Origin: Bradyrhizobium sp. S69 | GTDB taxonomy: Bacteria > Pseudomonadota > Alphaproteobacteria > Rhizobiales > Xanthobacteraceae | Length of the DNA: 55,940 nucleotides | NCBI RefSeq assembly: GCF_009766005.1 | Contig: NZ_LMUK01000042.1 | Location: 227,791 to 283,730 of the forward strand | Reading direction: 5' to 3' | Shown here: one piece after another, positions 26,100 through 35,105 of the stretch | How positions within the stretch are numbered: the first letter of the stretch is position 1 | How the letters are laid out: each line of letters begins with the position of its first letter | The notes under the pieces: generated by a model | Seen by the model: only the letters and a program-made list of their open reading frames with translations | Told to the model about the DNA's origin: nothing | Databases searched by the model: none | Made by a program: the position numbers and the translations under genes

Positions 26100-26454
26100 T
26101 TGCCCCGTCCCAACCGGTTGCCTGCCGGTTCCTTGCTTGTGATTTTATCTTGATCTTCTGCCGCACGAATTACAAGCGATCAGCGCATGCGAAGACGAGA
26201 TTCATCCGACATGGCGGGATGAGTGTTGCAGCAATGCAAGATCGGCGAGATTGGCAAGGTGGTCAGAGCGGTCTGCACGGCACTTTGTCGCAGCAAGATC
26301 GCTTCAGCCTTCGTGCTCGCGCAAAGCCGTGAGACGGAAAGCGCCGGGACGAAGATACGTGAAGTCAGTTGAACGGTTTCAAATTAGTTCCAAGATGCAG
26401 TATAACCATGCTGGGTGCGCTCCCAGCCCGCGATGCGCACCAAGAGGCGATGCA
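26100..26454. other. Divergent intergenic region
   Basis: A 355-base gap between the divergent DUF2267-like gene and the HerA-like ATPase gene. It is less GC-rich than the genes and presumably carries both promoters. I see no clear RNA, repeat or convincing short gene in it. Confidence 0.5.
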
Positions 26455-28086
26455 ATGGTTCCCTCCGATAACAAGACGGCCGACAACAAGATTGCCGATA
26501 CCGGCGAGAAGATTTTCATCGGCAAGGGCGATCAGCCGGCCTGGCTGACGCTGGCGGTTGGAAACCGCCATGGTCTCGTCACCGGCGCGACCGGAACCGG
26601 CAAGACTGTTTCGCTACAGGTCATGGCGGAGGGGTTCGCGCGCGCCGGTGTTCCAGTTTTCGCGGCCGATATCAAGGGAGACCTTTCGGGTATCTCCGAA
26701 GTCGGTGTGGCGAAGGATTTTCTGGTCAAGCGCGCCGGCGATATGGGCCTGACCTTCCAGCCCGATCAGTTCTCGACGGTATTTTGGGATGTGTTCGGCG
26801 AGCAGGGCCATCCGGTACGCGCGACGATCACCGAGATGGGGCCGTTGCTGCTGGCGCGGATGCTCGATCTCAATGACGTGCAGGAGGGCGTTCTCAACGT
26901 CGCCTTCCGGGTCGCTGACGACAATGGTCTCGCACTGATCGATATGAAGGATCTGCGGGCGCTGCTCGATGCGATCGTGCCCGACAGCGCCAAGAAGTCC
27001 GCCGACGGTCACGACGATCCGCTGGCGTCGATCCGCAAGGCCGCGCAAGGCTTCGGCAATGTCACCAAGGCCACCGTTGGAACCATTCAAAGGCAATTGC
27101 TGGTACTGGAAAACCAGGGCGGCGCGAAGTTCTTCGGCGAACCGGCGCTGGCGCTGAAGGATTTCATGCGCACCGACCGCGACGGCCGCGGCATGGTTAA
27201 CATCCTGGTGGCGGACAAATTGATGCAGAGCCCGCGGCTCTACGCCACGTTCCTGCTGTGGATGCTGTCCGAACTATTTGAAGAGCTTCCCGAAGTCGGC
27301 GACCCGCCGAAGCCGAAGCTGGTGTTCTTCTTCGACGAGGCGCATCTCTTGTTCAACGATGCGCCGAAGGCGCTGATGGACAAGATCGAGCAGGTGGTAC
27401 GGCTGATCCGCTCCAAGGGCGTCGGCGTTTACTTCGTGACGCAGAACCCGGTCGACGTGCCGGACACCGTGCTTGGCCAATTGGGCAACCGCGTGCAGCA
27501 TGCGTTGCGGGCGTTTACGCCGCGCGACCAGAAGGCGGTGGCGGCCGCGGCGCAGACCTTCCGGCCCAATCCAAAGCTCAACACCGCCCAAATCATCATG
27601 GAATTGGGCAAGGGTGAAGCGCTGGTGTCGTTCCTGGACGCCAACGGCACGCCCGAAATGGTCGAGCGGATCATGGTCCGGCCGCCCTCGGCGCGGATCG
27701 GGCCGATCACGCCGGAAGAACGCAAGGCGATCATGGATTCGAGCCCCGTGAAGGGCAAATACGACACCGCGATCGATGCCGAATCCGCCTACGAGATCAT
27801 TCAAAAGCGCCTGGCCGGCAATGTGGCGCCGGCCGAGGGCGGCGGCGGGGACATCGGGATTCTCGGACATCTGGGCGCGATCGTCGGCACGATTTTCGGC
27901 ACCAATGCGCGGCGGGGCCGATTGTCGACCGGCCAATTGATCGCGCGCAACGTCACGCGCTCTGTCACCGACAAGGTGGTCGGCGGGGTGGTGGCCGATC
28001 TCGGCAAATCGGTGGGCGGCTCGATCGGAGGTTCGGTCGGCCGCGCCTTGGTGCGGGGCGCGCTGGGCGGCCTGCTGCGACGATAG
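26455..28086 (+). CDS. HerA-like ATPase (DUF853 helicase)
   Basis: A 543-residue ATPase of the DUF853/HerA family. It has a Walker A motif (GATGTGKTVSLQ, about residues 44-55), an FtsK/HerA-type ADIKGDLSG segment, a Walker B motif (KLVFFFDEAHLLF), a sensor-like YFVTQNPVDVPDTVLGQLGNR stretch and an arginine-finger region. The C-terminal 60 residues are Gly-rich and hydrophobic (DLGKSVGGSIGGSVGRALVR), typical of this family. The ATG at 26455 is chosen because AGAGG precedes it and the family begins just ahead of the GEKIFIGKGD segment; an upstream in-frame extension is Arg-rich junk. HerA proteins translocate DNA, but the role of the DUF853 type is unclear. Confidence 0.9.
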   Translation: MVPSDNKTADNKIADTGEKIFIGKGDQPAWLTLAVGNRHGLVTGATGTGKTVSLQVMAEGFARAGVPVFAADIKGDLSGISEVGVAKDFLVKRAGDMGLTFQPDQFSTVFWDVFGEQGHPVRATITEMGPLLLARMLDLNDVQEGVLNVAFRVADDNGLALIDMKDLRALLDAIVPDSAKKSADGHDDPLASIRKAAQGFGNVTKATVGTIQRQLLVLENQGGAKFFGEPALALKDFMRTDRDGRGMVNILVADKLMQSPRLYATFLLWMLSELFEELPEVGDPPKPKLVFFFDEAHLLFNDAPKALMDKIEQVVRLIRSKGVGVYFVTQNPVDVPDTVLGQLGNRVQHALRAFTPRDQKAVAAAAQTFRPNPKLNTAQIIMELGKGEALVSFLDANGTPEMVERIMVRPPSARIGPITPEERKAIMDSSPVKGKYDTAIDAESAYEIIQKRLAGNVAPAEGGGGDIGILGHLGAIVGTIFGTNARRGRLSTGQLIARNVTRSVTDKVVGGVVADLGKSVGGSIGGSVGRALVRGALGGLLRR

Positions 28087-28148
28087 ACTCCCTATCGCCG
28101 CTTTCGGGCGGTATGGTCTGTTTCCTGTGATTTGATCGAAAGACGCGC

Positions 28149-29504
28149 GTGCTGAGATATCCGTCGTTGCGAGCGCCGCTCGATATTCTTTTTCTGGTGG
28201 CCTGCATCGCGCTGACCGCCGACGTGCTCGGCCCGGAAATCTGGGGCAGCGGCAAGACCAAGGACTACCCGCTGTGGTTCTGGGCCGGACAACAGGTGCT
28301 GCAGGGCAAGAACCTCTATCCCAGCGACCCCAACTCCTATTTTGAATTCATCTACCCGCCGCTGCCGGCGGTGCTGCTGGCGATACCGAGCTATTTCGGC
28401 AAGCTGCCGCTTTATGCCTGCCTGTCGCTGGTCAATGCCGCGGCGTGGTGGATGACCGGGCAGTTGTCCAACGCGATGACGGGGTCGGGACGGACACCCG
28501 GTCCGTGGCTTTATGCGCTGCCCGGCTTTGCGACGGTCTCCTTTGTGTTCGACATGTTCGACCTCGGCCAGCCCAATTTGATGCTGCTGGCGATGATGTT
28601 GTACGGATTCTGGCTGTTGCAGCACGAGCGGCGCTGGATGGCCGGCAGCATGTTTGCGCTGGCAACCGCGATCAAGGTTTTTCCGGTCGCGGTGTTGCCC
28701 TATCTGTTGTGGCGGCGGCAGTGGGCCGCCGCCGCGAGCATGGCGATCTTCGTCGGGGTATTCCTGTTCGTGGTTCCGGCGCCGGTGCGCGGCTTCCAGC
28801 ACAACATCGCGGAATTGAAGACCTGGTATCAGGGCATGGTCGGGACCAGTTCCGAAAAGGGGTTCGGGCAGCGCGACGAGCAGAACTGGTCCTGGGTCAA
28901 TCAATCCATCATCGCAGTGACGCACCGGCTGACGCGCCCGGTCAATTATGACCAGGACGATCCGTCGAAGCCGCCGCATTACATGAATCTGCTCGATCTC
29001 GATTTCAAGACCGCGAACCTGATCGTCGCCGTGGTGTCGCTGTTGATCGGGCTCGGCTACATCGCGGTGATGCCGCCCCGCGCGCGGCGCACGCCACGTT
29101 CGGACGCCGAAGAACTCGGCATCCTGTTCTGCCTGATGACGGTGGCCTCGCCATTGGCTCGGCAGTATTATTTCATGTGGCTGATCTTTCCGATGACCAT
29201 CCTGATCCACCGCGCCGTCTACGATCCACGGCCCGCGGTGCGAGCCTGGACATGGGGCGCGCTGGCGGCCGCCGGCGTGCTGATGAGCCTGTCGCTTCCG
29301 ATGTATCCGAACGACCTGCAAGCCTATGGCAACAATCTGGCGGCGACCGTCGTGATATCCGCCGGGCTGGTCTGGCACATCCTGCATCCCCTTACCGATG
29401 CCGAGCTTACCGATACCAAACTTCCAGATACCAAGCTCGCCAATGCCGGGCCCGGCGCTTTGTCCGGGGCATCGGACGGGTTACAACCTGATCGCAAAGC
29501 GTAG
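28149..29504 (+). CDS. Glycosyltransferase family 87 membrane protein
   Basis: A 451-residue polytopic membrane protein of the GT87 (DUF2029) family, related to polyprenyl-phosphate-mannose alpha-mannosyltransferases acting on the outer face of the inner membrane. About ten hydrophobic segments are present. The extracytoplasmic loop after the first segment holds KDYPLWFWAGQQVLQGKNLYPSD, and FEFIYPPLPAVLL follows, both typical of GT87. MFDLGQPNLMLL and ATAIKVFPVAVLPYLLWRR are other conserved blocks. The start is a GTG with GAAAGA upstream. The C-terminal tail contains short imperfect repeats (ELTDTKLPDTKLANAG) that look recently expanded. Confidence 0.85.
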   Translation: MLRYPSLRAPLDILFLVACIALTADVLGPEIWGSGKTKDYPLWFWAGQQVLQGKNLYPSDPNSYFEFIYPPLPAVLLAIPSYFGKLPLYACLSLVNAAAWWMTGQLSNAMTGSGRTPGPWLYALPGFATVSFVFDMFDLGQPNLMLLAMMLYGFWLLQHERRWMAGSMFALATAIKVFPVAVLPYLLWRRQWAAAASMAIFVGVFLFVVPAPVRGFQHNIAELKTWYQGMVGTSSEKGFGQRDEQNWSWVNQSIIAVTHRLTRPVNYDQDDPSKPPHYMNLLDLDFKTANLIVAVVSLLIGLGYIAVMPPRARRTPRSDAEELGILFCLMTVASPLARQYYFMWLIFPMTILIHRAVYDPRPAVRAWTWGALAAAGVLMSLSLPMYPNDLQAYGNNLAATVVISAGLVWHILHPLTDAELTDTKLPDTKLANAGPGALSGASDGLQPDRKA

Positions 29505-29540
29505 CCAACGGATCTAAGCCAAGACGAGGGAAGATCGGAC

Positions 29541-30953
29541 ATGTCCAGCACCGCGCAGCTCCAACCGGTCCTCGACCGCATCGATGCGGATTTCGACAGC
29601 AGCCTGCAACGGCTGTTTGCGCTGTTGCGGATCAAGTCGATTTCCGCGGATCCGGCCAATGCCGGCGATTGCAAGGCGGCGGCCGATCATCTCGCCAAGG
29701 ACATCGCGACGCTTGGCTTTGCCACTGAAGTGCGGCCGACCGCGGGGCATCCCGCCATCGTCGCCAAGGCCGATGGCGGCGCAAAAGATTCCGGACGGCC
29801 GCACGCGCTGTTCTATGGCCATTATGACGTGCAGCCGGTCGATCCGCTCAATCTCTGGCATCGTCCGCCGTTCGAGCCTGTCGTGACCGACCATGCCGAC
29901 GGCCGCAAGATCATCGTGGCGCGCGGCGCGCAGGACGACAAGGGCCAGTTGATGACCTTCATTGAGGCCTGCCGGGCCTGGAAGCAGGTCACCGGCTCGC
30001 TGCCGATCAATCTGACCATCGTGATCGAGGGCGAAGAGGAAGTCGGTTCGAAAAACTTCGTACCGTTCCTGGAAGCGAACAAGCACGAGTTCAAAGCGGA
30101 CTACGCGATGGTGTGCGACACCGGCATGTGGGATCCGAACACGCCGGCGATCACCACCGCGCTGCGCGGCCTTTTGTACGAAGAAGTCTGGATCAAGGCC
30201 GCCAACCGCGACCTGCATTCCGGCATCTATGGCGGCGGCGCGCAAAATCCGATCCGGGTTTTGACCCGCATCCTCGGCGGCCTGTTCGACGACGACGGCC
30301 GCATCACCATCCCCGGCTTCTATGAGGGGGTGAAGGATCTGCCACCGGAGATCCTGGCGCAGTGGTCGAAGCTCAACCTCACGCCGGACAGTTTCCTCAA
30401 GCCGATCGGGCTGTCGATTCCGGCCGGCGAGAAGGGCCGCCTCTTGATCGAGCAGATCTCCTCGCGCCCGACCTGCGACGTCAACGGCATCATCGGCGGC
30501 TATACCGGCGAGGGCTCCAAGACCGTGATTCCGGCGGAAGCCTCCGCCAAGGTTTCGTTCCGGCTGGTCGAGGGACAGGACCCGCTGAGGATCCGCAAGT
30601 TGTTTCGCGACTACGTCACCTCGCTGCTGCCGAAGGATTGCCGCGTCGAGTTCGGCGATCATTCCTCTGGCCCTGCGATTGCGCTCGACTGGAACATGAA
30701 GCCGCTGGCGGCGGCCAAGCGCGCGCTCACCGAGGAGTGGGGCAAGGAGGCGCTCTTGATCGGCTCCGGCGCATCGATTCCGATCGTGGCCGATTTCAAG
30801 CGCACGCTCGGTCTCGACACCCTGCTGGTCGGCTTCGGCCTCGACGACGACAACATCCATTCGCCGAACGAAAAATACGACCTCAAGAGCTTTCACAAGG
30901 GCATTCGTTCCTGGGCGCGAATTCTCGCCGCATTGGCCGAGGTGCCGAAATAG
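29541..30953 (+). CDS. M20 family dipeptidase
   Basis: A 470-residue zinc peptidase of the M20 dipeptidase/carnosinase type. The metal-binding segments are clear: FYGHYDVQPVDP with the first His and Asp, ARGAQDDKGQLM with the bridging Asp, and the catalytic EGEEEVGSKNF. ANRDLHSGIYGG, SIPIV and the final NIHSPNEKYDL with the last His ligand complete the set. Length fits the family. The likely role is hydrolysis of dipeptides or similar amides in the cytoplasm; the exact substrate is unknown. GAGGGAAG lies ahead of the start. It follows the GT87 gene by 36 bases, so the two may share a transcript. Confidence 0.9.
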   Translation: MSSTAQLQPVLDRIDADFDSSLQRLFALLRIKSISADPANAGDCKAAADHLAKDIATLGFATEVRPTAGHPAIVAKADGGAKDSGRPHALFYGHYDVQPVDPLNLWHRPPFEPVVTDHADGRKIIVARGAQDDKGQLMTFIEACRAWKQVTGSLPINLTIVIEGEEEVGSKNFVPFLEANKHEFKADYAMVCDTGMWDPNTPAITTALRGLLYEEVWIKAANRDLHSGIYGGGAQNPIRVLTRILGGLFDDDGRITIPGFYEGVKDLPPEILAQWSKLNLTPDSFLKPIGLSIPAGEKGRLLIEQISSRPTCDVNGIIGGYTGEGSKTVIPAEASAKVSFRLVEGQDPLRIRKLFRDYVTSLLPKDCRVEFGDHSSGPAIALDWNMKPLAAAKRALTEEWGKEALLIGSGASIPIVADFKRTLGLDTLLVGFGLDDDNIHSPNEKYDLKSFHKGIRSWARILAALAEVPK

Positions 30954-30969
30954 CGGGAAGGCAGTGGAG

Positions 30970-31045
30970 CGTAGGGCGGATTAGCGGAGCGTAATCCGCC
31001 GTCTTCCTCGCCGCGGCGGGTTACGCTCCGCTAACCCGCCCTACG
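30970..31045. repeat. Palindromic repeat between convergent genes
   Basis: A 76-bp nested palindrome: CGTAGGGCGG (30970-30979) pairs with CCGCCCTACG (31036-31045), and TTAGCGGAGCGTAA pairs with TTACGCTCCGCTAA inside. It fills the gap between two convergent genes and could act as a bidirectional terminator. It resembles repeats common in Bradyrhizobium genomes. Confidence 0.85.
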
Positions 31046-31053
31046 GCGCTCAC

Positions 31054-32064
31054 TCAGACTGGTGTTGCCACAAGACCTGCTTGATGTTCGGCCACAGCGG
31101 TTGAGCGCGCCGCGTAACGCCGGGCCAGCGACGCGCAGACCATCAGCTGTATCTGGTGGAACACCATCACCGGCAGGATCACCAGCCCGACATGGCCCGC
31201 GAACAGCACGGTTGCGATCGGCAGGCCGCTGGCGAGGCTTTTCTTCGATCCGCAGAACACGATGGTGATCTGGTCGGCGCGTGAAAAGCCCAGCCATCGG
31301 CTCGCGAAGGTCAGGATCGCGATCACGGTTGCGAGCAAGACGGCATCGACCAGCGCCAGCACGACAAGCTGGAGCGCGTCGACCTGGTGCCAGATGCCGT
31401 TGACGACACCGTGGCTGAAGGCCGAATAGACGATCAGCAGGATCGAGCCGTAGTCGACGGCCTTGAGCGCGCGCGCATGGCGCGTGACGAGATCGCCGAT
31501 CCATGGCCGCAACAATTGCCCCGCCGCGAACGGCAGCAGCAGTTGCAAGGCGAGGGTGAGGATCGAGCGCGCCGAAAGATCGGCGCCATGACCGGTGAGC
31601 AGCAGGCCTGCGATCACAGGCGTCAGGAAGACGCCCAGAAGATTGGATGCCGAAGCGCTGCACAAGGCCGCCGGGACGTTGCCGCCCGCCACCGAGGTGA
31701 ACGCGATTGAGGCCTGCACCGTCGAAGGCAGCGCGGTGAGCAGGATCAGCCCGGCCCACAGCGGCGCCGGCAGCAGGCCGGGCGCCAGCCAATGCGCGGC
31801 TAAGCCGAGCAGCGGAAACAGCACGAAGGTGCTCAGGAACACCATCATATGCAGTCGCCAATGTCGCGCGCCGAGAAACGCCGCTTGAGGCGAAAGCCGC
31901 GCGCCGTGCATGAAAAAAAGCAGCGCAATGGCGATATCGGTGAGCCAGCCGACCGCTGATGCGGCTTCGCCGCGCGCCGGCATCAGGAAGGCGATGGCGA
32001 CGGTCGCCAGGATGGCGGCGAGGAACGGGTCGATGCGGGACCGAACAGGGGTGAGCCAAGCCAT
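31054..32064 (-). CDS. Bile acid:sodium symporter family transporter (YfeH-like)
   Basis: A 336-residue membrane protein with about nine to ten hydrophobic segments, matching the SBF-like (PF13593) group that includes E. coli YfeH and relatives of eukaryotic SLC10A7. Conserved features include FFMHGARLSPQAA near the N-terminus, ALPSTVQASIAFTSVAGGNV in the middle, and the late FCGSKKSLASGLPIA motif typical of this group. The start at 32062-32064 is chosen because AGAGG is correctly spaced; an ATG at 32106 is in frame upstream. It is divergent from a LysR regulator, the same arrangement as yfeH-yfeR, so that regulator probably controls it. The substrate is unknown. Confidence 0.88.
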   Translation of the reverse strand: MAWLTPVRSRIDPFLAAILATVAIAFLMPARGEAASAVGWLTDIAIALLFFMHGARLSPQAAFLGARHWRLHMMVFLSTFVLFPLLGLAAHWLAPGLLPAPLWAGLILLTALPSTVQASIAFTSVAGGNVPAALCSASASNLLGVFLTPVIAGLLLTGHGADLSARSILTLALQLLLPFAAGQLLRPWIGDLVTRHARALKAVDYGSILLIVYSAFSHGVVNGIWHQVDALQLVVLALVDAVLLATVIAILTFASRWLGFSRADQITIVFCGSKKSLASGLPIATVLFAGHVGLVILPVMVFHQIQLMVCASLARRYAARSTAVAEHQAGLVATPV

Positions 32065-32169
32065 GGAGACCTCTTTTGCTGGCGATGCCCTCGTCATATC
32101 AATCAAAATTGGTCATTGTGAAGTACGTAAACTGATATTATTGTAATCGTATATTGTGATAACAGGCCC

Positions 32170-33018
32170 ATGCTCGATCCCACGTTGCTTCAATCATTTC
32201 TGGCGATAGCCCAGACCAGAAGCTTCACCCAGGCTGCCGAGCGCCTCGGCCTGCGCCAATCGACCGTCAGCCAGCATGTTCGCAAGCTGGAGCAGGAGAC
32301 CGGGCGCAGGCTGTTCGTCCGCGACACCCACTCGGTGCAAACCACCGCGGACGGCGAAGCCATGATCGAATTCGCCCGCAGCATCCTGACGGTGAACGAA
32401 CGGGCGAAGCGCTACTTCGCGGGCTCGCAAATGCGTGGCCGGCTGCGGTTCGGCGCGTCCGAGGATTTTGTGGCGTCGCGCCTGCCGGAAGTGCTGCTGG
32501 AGTTCGTCCGCACCCATCCGTTGGTCGAGTTCGAGCTCACCGTCGGCATGAGCGCCGAACTCAACGAGAGGCTCGCGCGCGGAGAGCTTGACCTCGTCTG
32601 CGGCAAGCGTCGTCCGGGCGAGGAGCGCGGACGCCTGGTCTGGCGCGATCGATTGGCCTGGGTGACCGGCGCGCTGCGCCAGCTCGATTCCTCTCAGCCG
32701 GTTCCGCTGATCCTTTATTCGCCGCCAAGCATCACCCGCGAGATCGCGCTTGCCGCTCTGGAGCGCAGCGGCCGCCCCTGGCGCATCGCATGCACCAGCG
32801 CCAGCTTGAGCGGCTTGCGCGCGGCGGCGCTGGCCGGGCTCGGCGTCACGGTTGTTTCGCAAGGCCTGATCCCGGCCGGGCTGAGCGAACTCGCCGATGG
32901 TCACGATCTGCCGGATCTCGGAATTGTCGAGTTCGTGCTGCTCGGCCCCGGCCGGGCGATGCGTGGACCCGCCGCCGAACTCGCCGACGCCATCCTGGCC
33001 AGCGGTATCAGGGCGTAG
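32170..33018 (+). CDS. LysR-family transcriptional regulator
   Basis: A 282-residue LysR regulator. The N-terminal winged helix-turn-helix is typical: LLQSFLAIAQTRSFTQAAERLGLRQ followed by TVSQHVRKLEQETGRRLFVRD. The C-terminal effector-binding domain has RGRLRFGASEDF at its start, ARGELDLVCGKR and the final RAAALAGLGVTVVSQGLIPAGL. It is divergent from the YfeH-like transporter with 105 AT-rich bases between them, where a LysR box is expected (for instance around TGATATTATTG and ATTGTGATAA). It probably controls the transporter and itself. Confidence 0.92.
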   Translation: MLDPTLLQSFLAIAQTRSFTQAAERLGLRQSTVSQHVRKLEQETGRRLFVRDTHSVQTTADGEAMIEFARSILTVNERAKRYFAGSQMRGRLRFGASEDFVASRLPEVLLEFVRTHPLVEFELTVGMSAELNERLARGELDLVCGKRRPGEERGRLVWRDRLAWVTGALRQLDSSQPVPLILYSPPSITREIALAALERSGRPWRIACTSASLSGLRAAALAGLGVTVVSQGLIPAGLSELADGHDLPDLGIVEFVLLGPGRAMRGPAAELADAILASGIRA

Positions 33019-33093
33019 GCCGCGGACGACCCGTTGCAGACATCGCGCTCGGATTGAATTAACCTCCCGGTTCAGAATAATTTCGGATGTGCA

Positions 33094-33606
33094 ATGGCGA
33101 GACTCATCGCGCTGGCTGGTCTGCCGGGGGTCGGCAAGTCGAGCATCGCTCGCAATTTGGCTCGACGCACCGGCGCCATGTGGCTGCGGGTCGACTCGAT
33201 GGATCAGGCCATCTGGGCATCGGGTACCGCGCCAAAGAATCTCCTCGATTGGACCTATCGAGCGGCCCAGGCTGTCGCTGCGGACAATCTGATACTCGGC
33301 CTGGACGTGATCGCGGACTGCGTGAACGATTGTGAAGAGGCTCGGGAAGGTTGGGAGATTGCGGCGCGAACGGCGCATGCCGAAATGGTTTGGCTCGAGA
33401 TCGTTTGCAGTGACGCGCAAGAGCATCGGCGCAGAATTGAGACCAGATCGAGCGACATCGCCGGGCTGTCTCTGCCTGACTGGAACGCGGTCGCCGGCCG
33501 AGCCTACGCGCCATGGAATCGCGATCACTTCACGGTCGACACCGCACGTCGCAGTCTGGAGGAATGCGTAGAAGAGGCGATCAACCTCCCTCTCGGTAAG
33601 CTGTAG
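33094..33606 (+). CDS. AAA-type P-loop kinase-like protein
   Basis: A 170-residue small NTPase. The Walker A motif ALAGLPGVGKSSIARNLA is at 7-23 and a kinase-like lid segment is seen further on (SDAQEHRRRIETR). The overall shape fits the zeta/gluconate-kinase/chloramphenicol-phosphotransferase-like group of small kinases, which bind ATP and modify a small molecule or nucleotide. VDSMDQAIWASG near residue 32 could be the substrate-binding region, and VIADCVND the Walker B-like strand. The substrate is not readable. It marks the start of a more AT-rich, accessory stretch. Confidence 0.8.
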   Translation: MARLIALAGLPGVGKSSIARNLARRTGAMWLRVDSMDQAIWASGTAPKNLLDWTYRAAQAVAADNLILGLDVIADCVNDCEEAREGWEIAARTAHAEMVWLEIVCSDAQEHRRRIETRSSDIAGLSLPDWNAVAGRAYAPWNRDHFTVDTARRSLEECVEEAINLPLGKL

Positions 33607-33829
33607 CCGCTCCGTGCCCTGGTCATCTGCCGTGGTTGCACAAAAGCGATCGGTATCGGAACCAAGCGGCTCTGGACGAAGATTTATGGGAAGCGCCCCT
33701 GGATCGGGACAGCCGGCAGGATCAAGCTGTACCCGGGCGACGCCCTTTGGTAAAATCACCGCGCAGGCGCGTTGCCCGACTTGCGCTTTGCCGGGTTCAA
33801 TTTTTGAAAGCTTCGAAATGGGAGCGGTA

Positions 33830-34471
33830 ATGCAGTGGAGATCCAGCTCGCGGTCGATCGCGATCAGTGGCGCCTGTGTGATGTTCGTGTTGGCGACAAG
33901 CGGGTCGATCACGCCTGCGAATGCGCAGGCGATGCAGCAGGTCAACGGTCCTCCAGCCACTGGGTCCCAGGCCAATGCTTCCGCGGCCAGTGGTTTCAAC
34001 GCGCTGGACCCGCAATGGGCGTTCGCCAATCCCTTTATGGCTTCGCGCTTCGGTCTCGGTCCGATGGCGACCGGCGTGAGCCAGCAGGCCTACGCCACCA
34101 AGTTTGGCTCCGGAACGGTGGGCCTGTTCGTCGAATCCAACGCGCCAAGTTCCAGCAACTATTTCGGCGGTCTGGCGGTTGCCCAGCAGGATTGGTTCAC
34201 GGGTTTGGGCGACCCCGCGTGGCGAACGTCGATGTTCGGCAGCTACAAGTCCGACCCCAGGGCCGGGATGTTCGACGGTCTTTATACGACCGCGAGTTTC
34301 GGCGTCACCAACTTCAAAACCAACCCGTCATTCCCCGGTATGAATTTCACGGGCAATAATGATCTGACCGCGGTGACCGCCAGCGTGGGCGCTGGCCTGC
34401 AATTGACGCCGAACATCAGCATCGAGGGCAGCATTGGTTTCACGCAAATGCAGAACTCGAATTTCAGATAA
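33830..34471 (+). CDS. Exported protein, possible beta-rich outer-membrane protein
   Basis: A 214-residue protein of unknown family. The ATG at 33830 has a well-placed GGGAG and starts a signal peptide (cleavage near ANAQA). The mature part is rich in Gly, Ser, Asn and Phe with alternating hydrophobic patterns (VGLFVESNAPSSSNYFGGLAV, TASFGVTNF, TAVTASVGAGLQLTPNISIEGSIGF), which look like amphipathic strands. It ends with SNFR rather than the classic terminal Phe of porins. It may be a small outer-membrane or surface protein. An in-frame region upstream back to 33614 reads as non-coding. Confidence 0.65.
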   Translation: MQWRSSSRSIAISGACVMFVLATSGSITPANAQAMQQVNGPPATGSQANASAASGFNALDPQWAFANPFMASRFGLGPMATGVSQQAYATKFGSGTVGLFVESNAPSSSNYFGGLAVAQQDWFTGLGDPAWRTSMFGSYKSDPRAGMFDGLYTTASFGVTNFKTNPSFPGMNFTGNNDLTAVTASVGAGLQLTPNISIEGSIGFTQMQNSNFR

Positions 34472-34526
34472 GGCGGTTCGTCACCCCGGAAAGCCGGATC
34501 CGCATCTTCCGGCGTCGTCGTGGTCA

Positions 34527-34558
34527 GGCCCGGCGGGTACTTGCGGCCCCGCCGGGCC
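34527..34558. terminator. GC-rich hairpin between convergent genes
   Basis: GGCCCGGCGGG (34527-34537) and CCCGCCGGGCC (34548-34558) form a perfect 11-bp stem in the convergent gap between the two exported-protein genes. There is no T-run for the plus strand; it could still act as a transcription barrier. Confidence 0.5.
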
Positions 34559-34575
34559 GCTCTGCTAAAAAGGGG

Positions 34576-34911
34576 CTATTTGCCCTCGGTTTCCAGCTTC
34601 TTCTTTCCGTCCTCGTTCATTGCTTTAACGGCCGGACTCTGGTTGCCCTCGCCGGTTGTCTGAGTGGCTGTGGCCGGCGGGGCAGCGTTGGGGGTGGATG
34701 CTTGCTGCGGACCGTCCTTTGTCGGCCGTGTTGCCGTGGCATCGGGAGGGGTGGTTTCCCCGGCCTTCGTCGGCGTTGTCGCCGGTGTCTGCTCGCCGCC
34801 TGACTTCGGAATGACTGTGTTTTTCATATTGGTGGGCGGCATCTCGACTTTATTGTCTTGGGCAAAAGCCGGTGCAGATAACAGCAATATTGCAACTGCG
34901 AGCTTGTACAT
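34576..34911 (-). CDS. Small exported Thr/Pro-rich protein
   Basis: A 111-residue protein with an ideal ribosome site (AAGGAGG) ahead of the ATG at 34909-34911. A short signal peptide (MYKLAVAILLLSAPAFAQ) is followed by a low-complexity mature part rich in Thr, Pro, Ala and Lys (SGGEQTPATTPTKAGETTPP). It ends in a short charged segment (AVKAMNEDGKKKLETEGK). It is probably a periplasmic, largely unstructured protein; no function can be given. Confidence 0.75.
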   Translation of the reverse strand: MYKLAVAILLLSAPAFAQDNKVEMPPTNMKNTVIPKSGGEQTPATTPTKAGETTPPDATATRPTKDGPQQASTPNAAPPATATQTTGEGNQSPAVKAMNEDGKKKLETEGK

Positions 34912-35105
34912 CGTTTCCTCCTTGGATTTTGTGATGGCTAAAGCCAACAGAATCCAAGGCGGTGGGTTCCGTTCAAGGAACGGGTTTCCGTGCACGTTAA
35001 GCGCACGCGAAATGTGTTTCCGAAATATTTCGTTGAATGAATCAACCTCGAAAATGGCGCCGGTGTAACAGCGGGCAACGATGTCGCCGCTATTGGATCA
35101 TCCGA

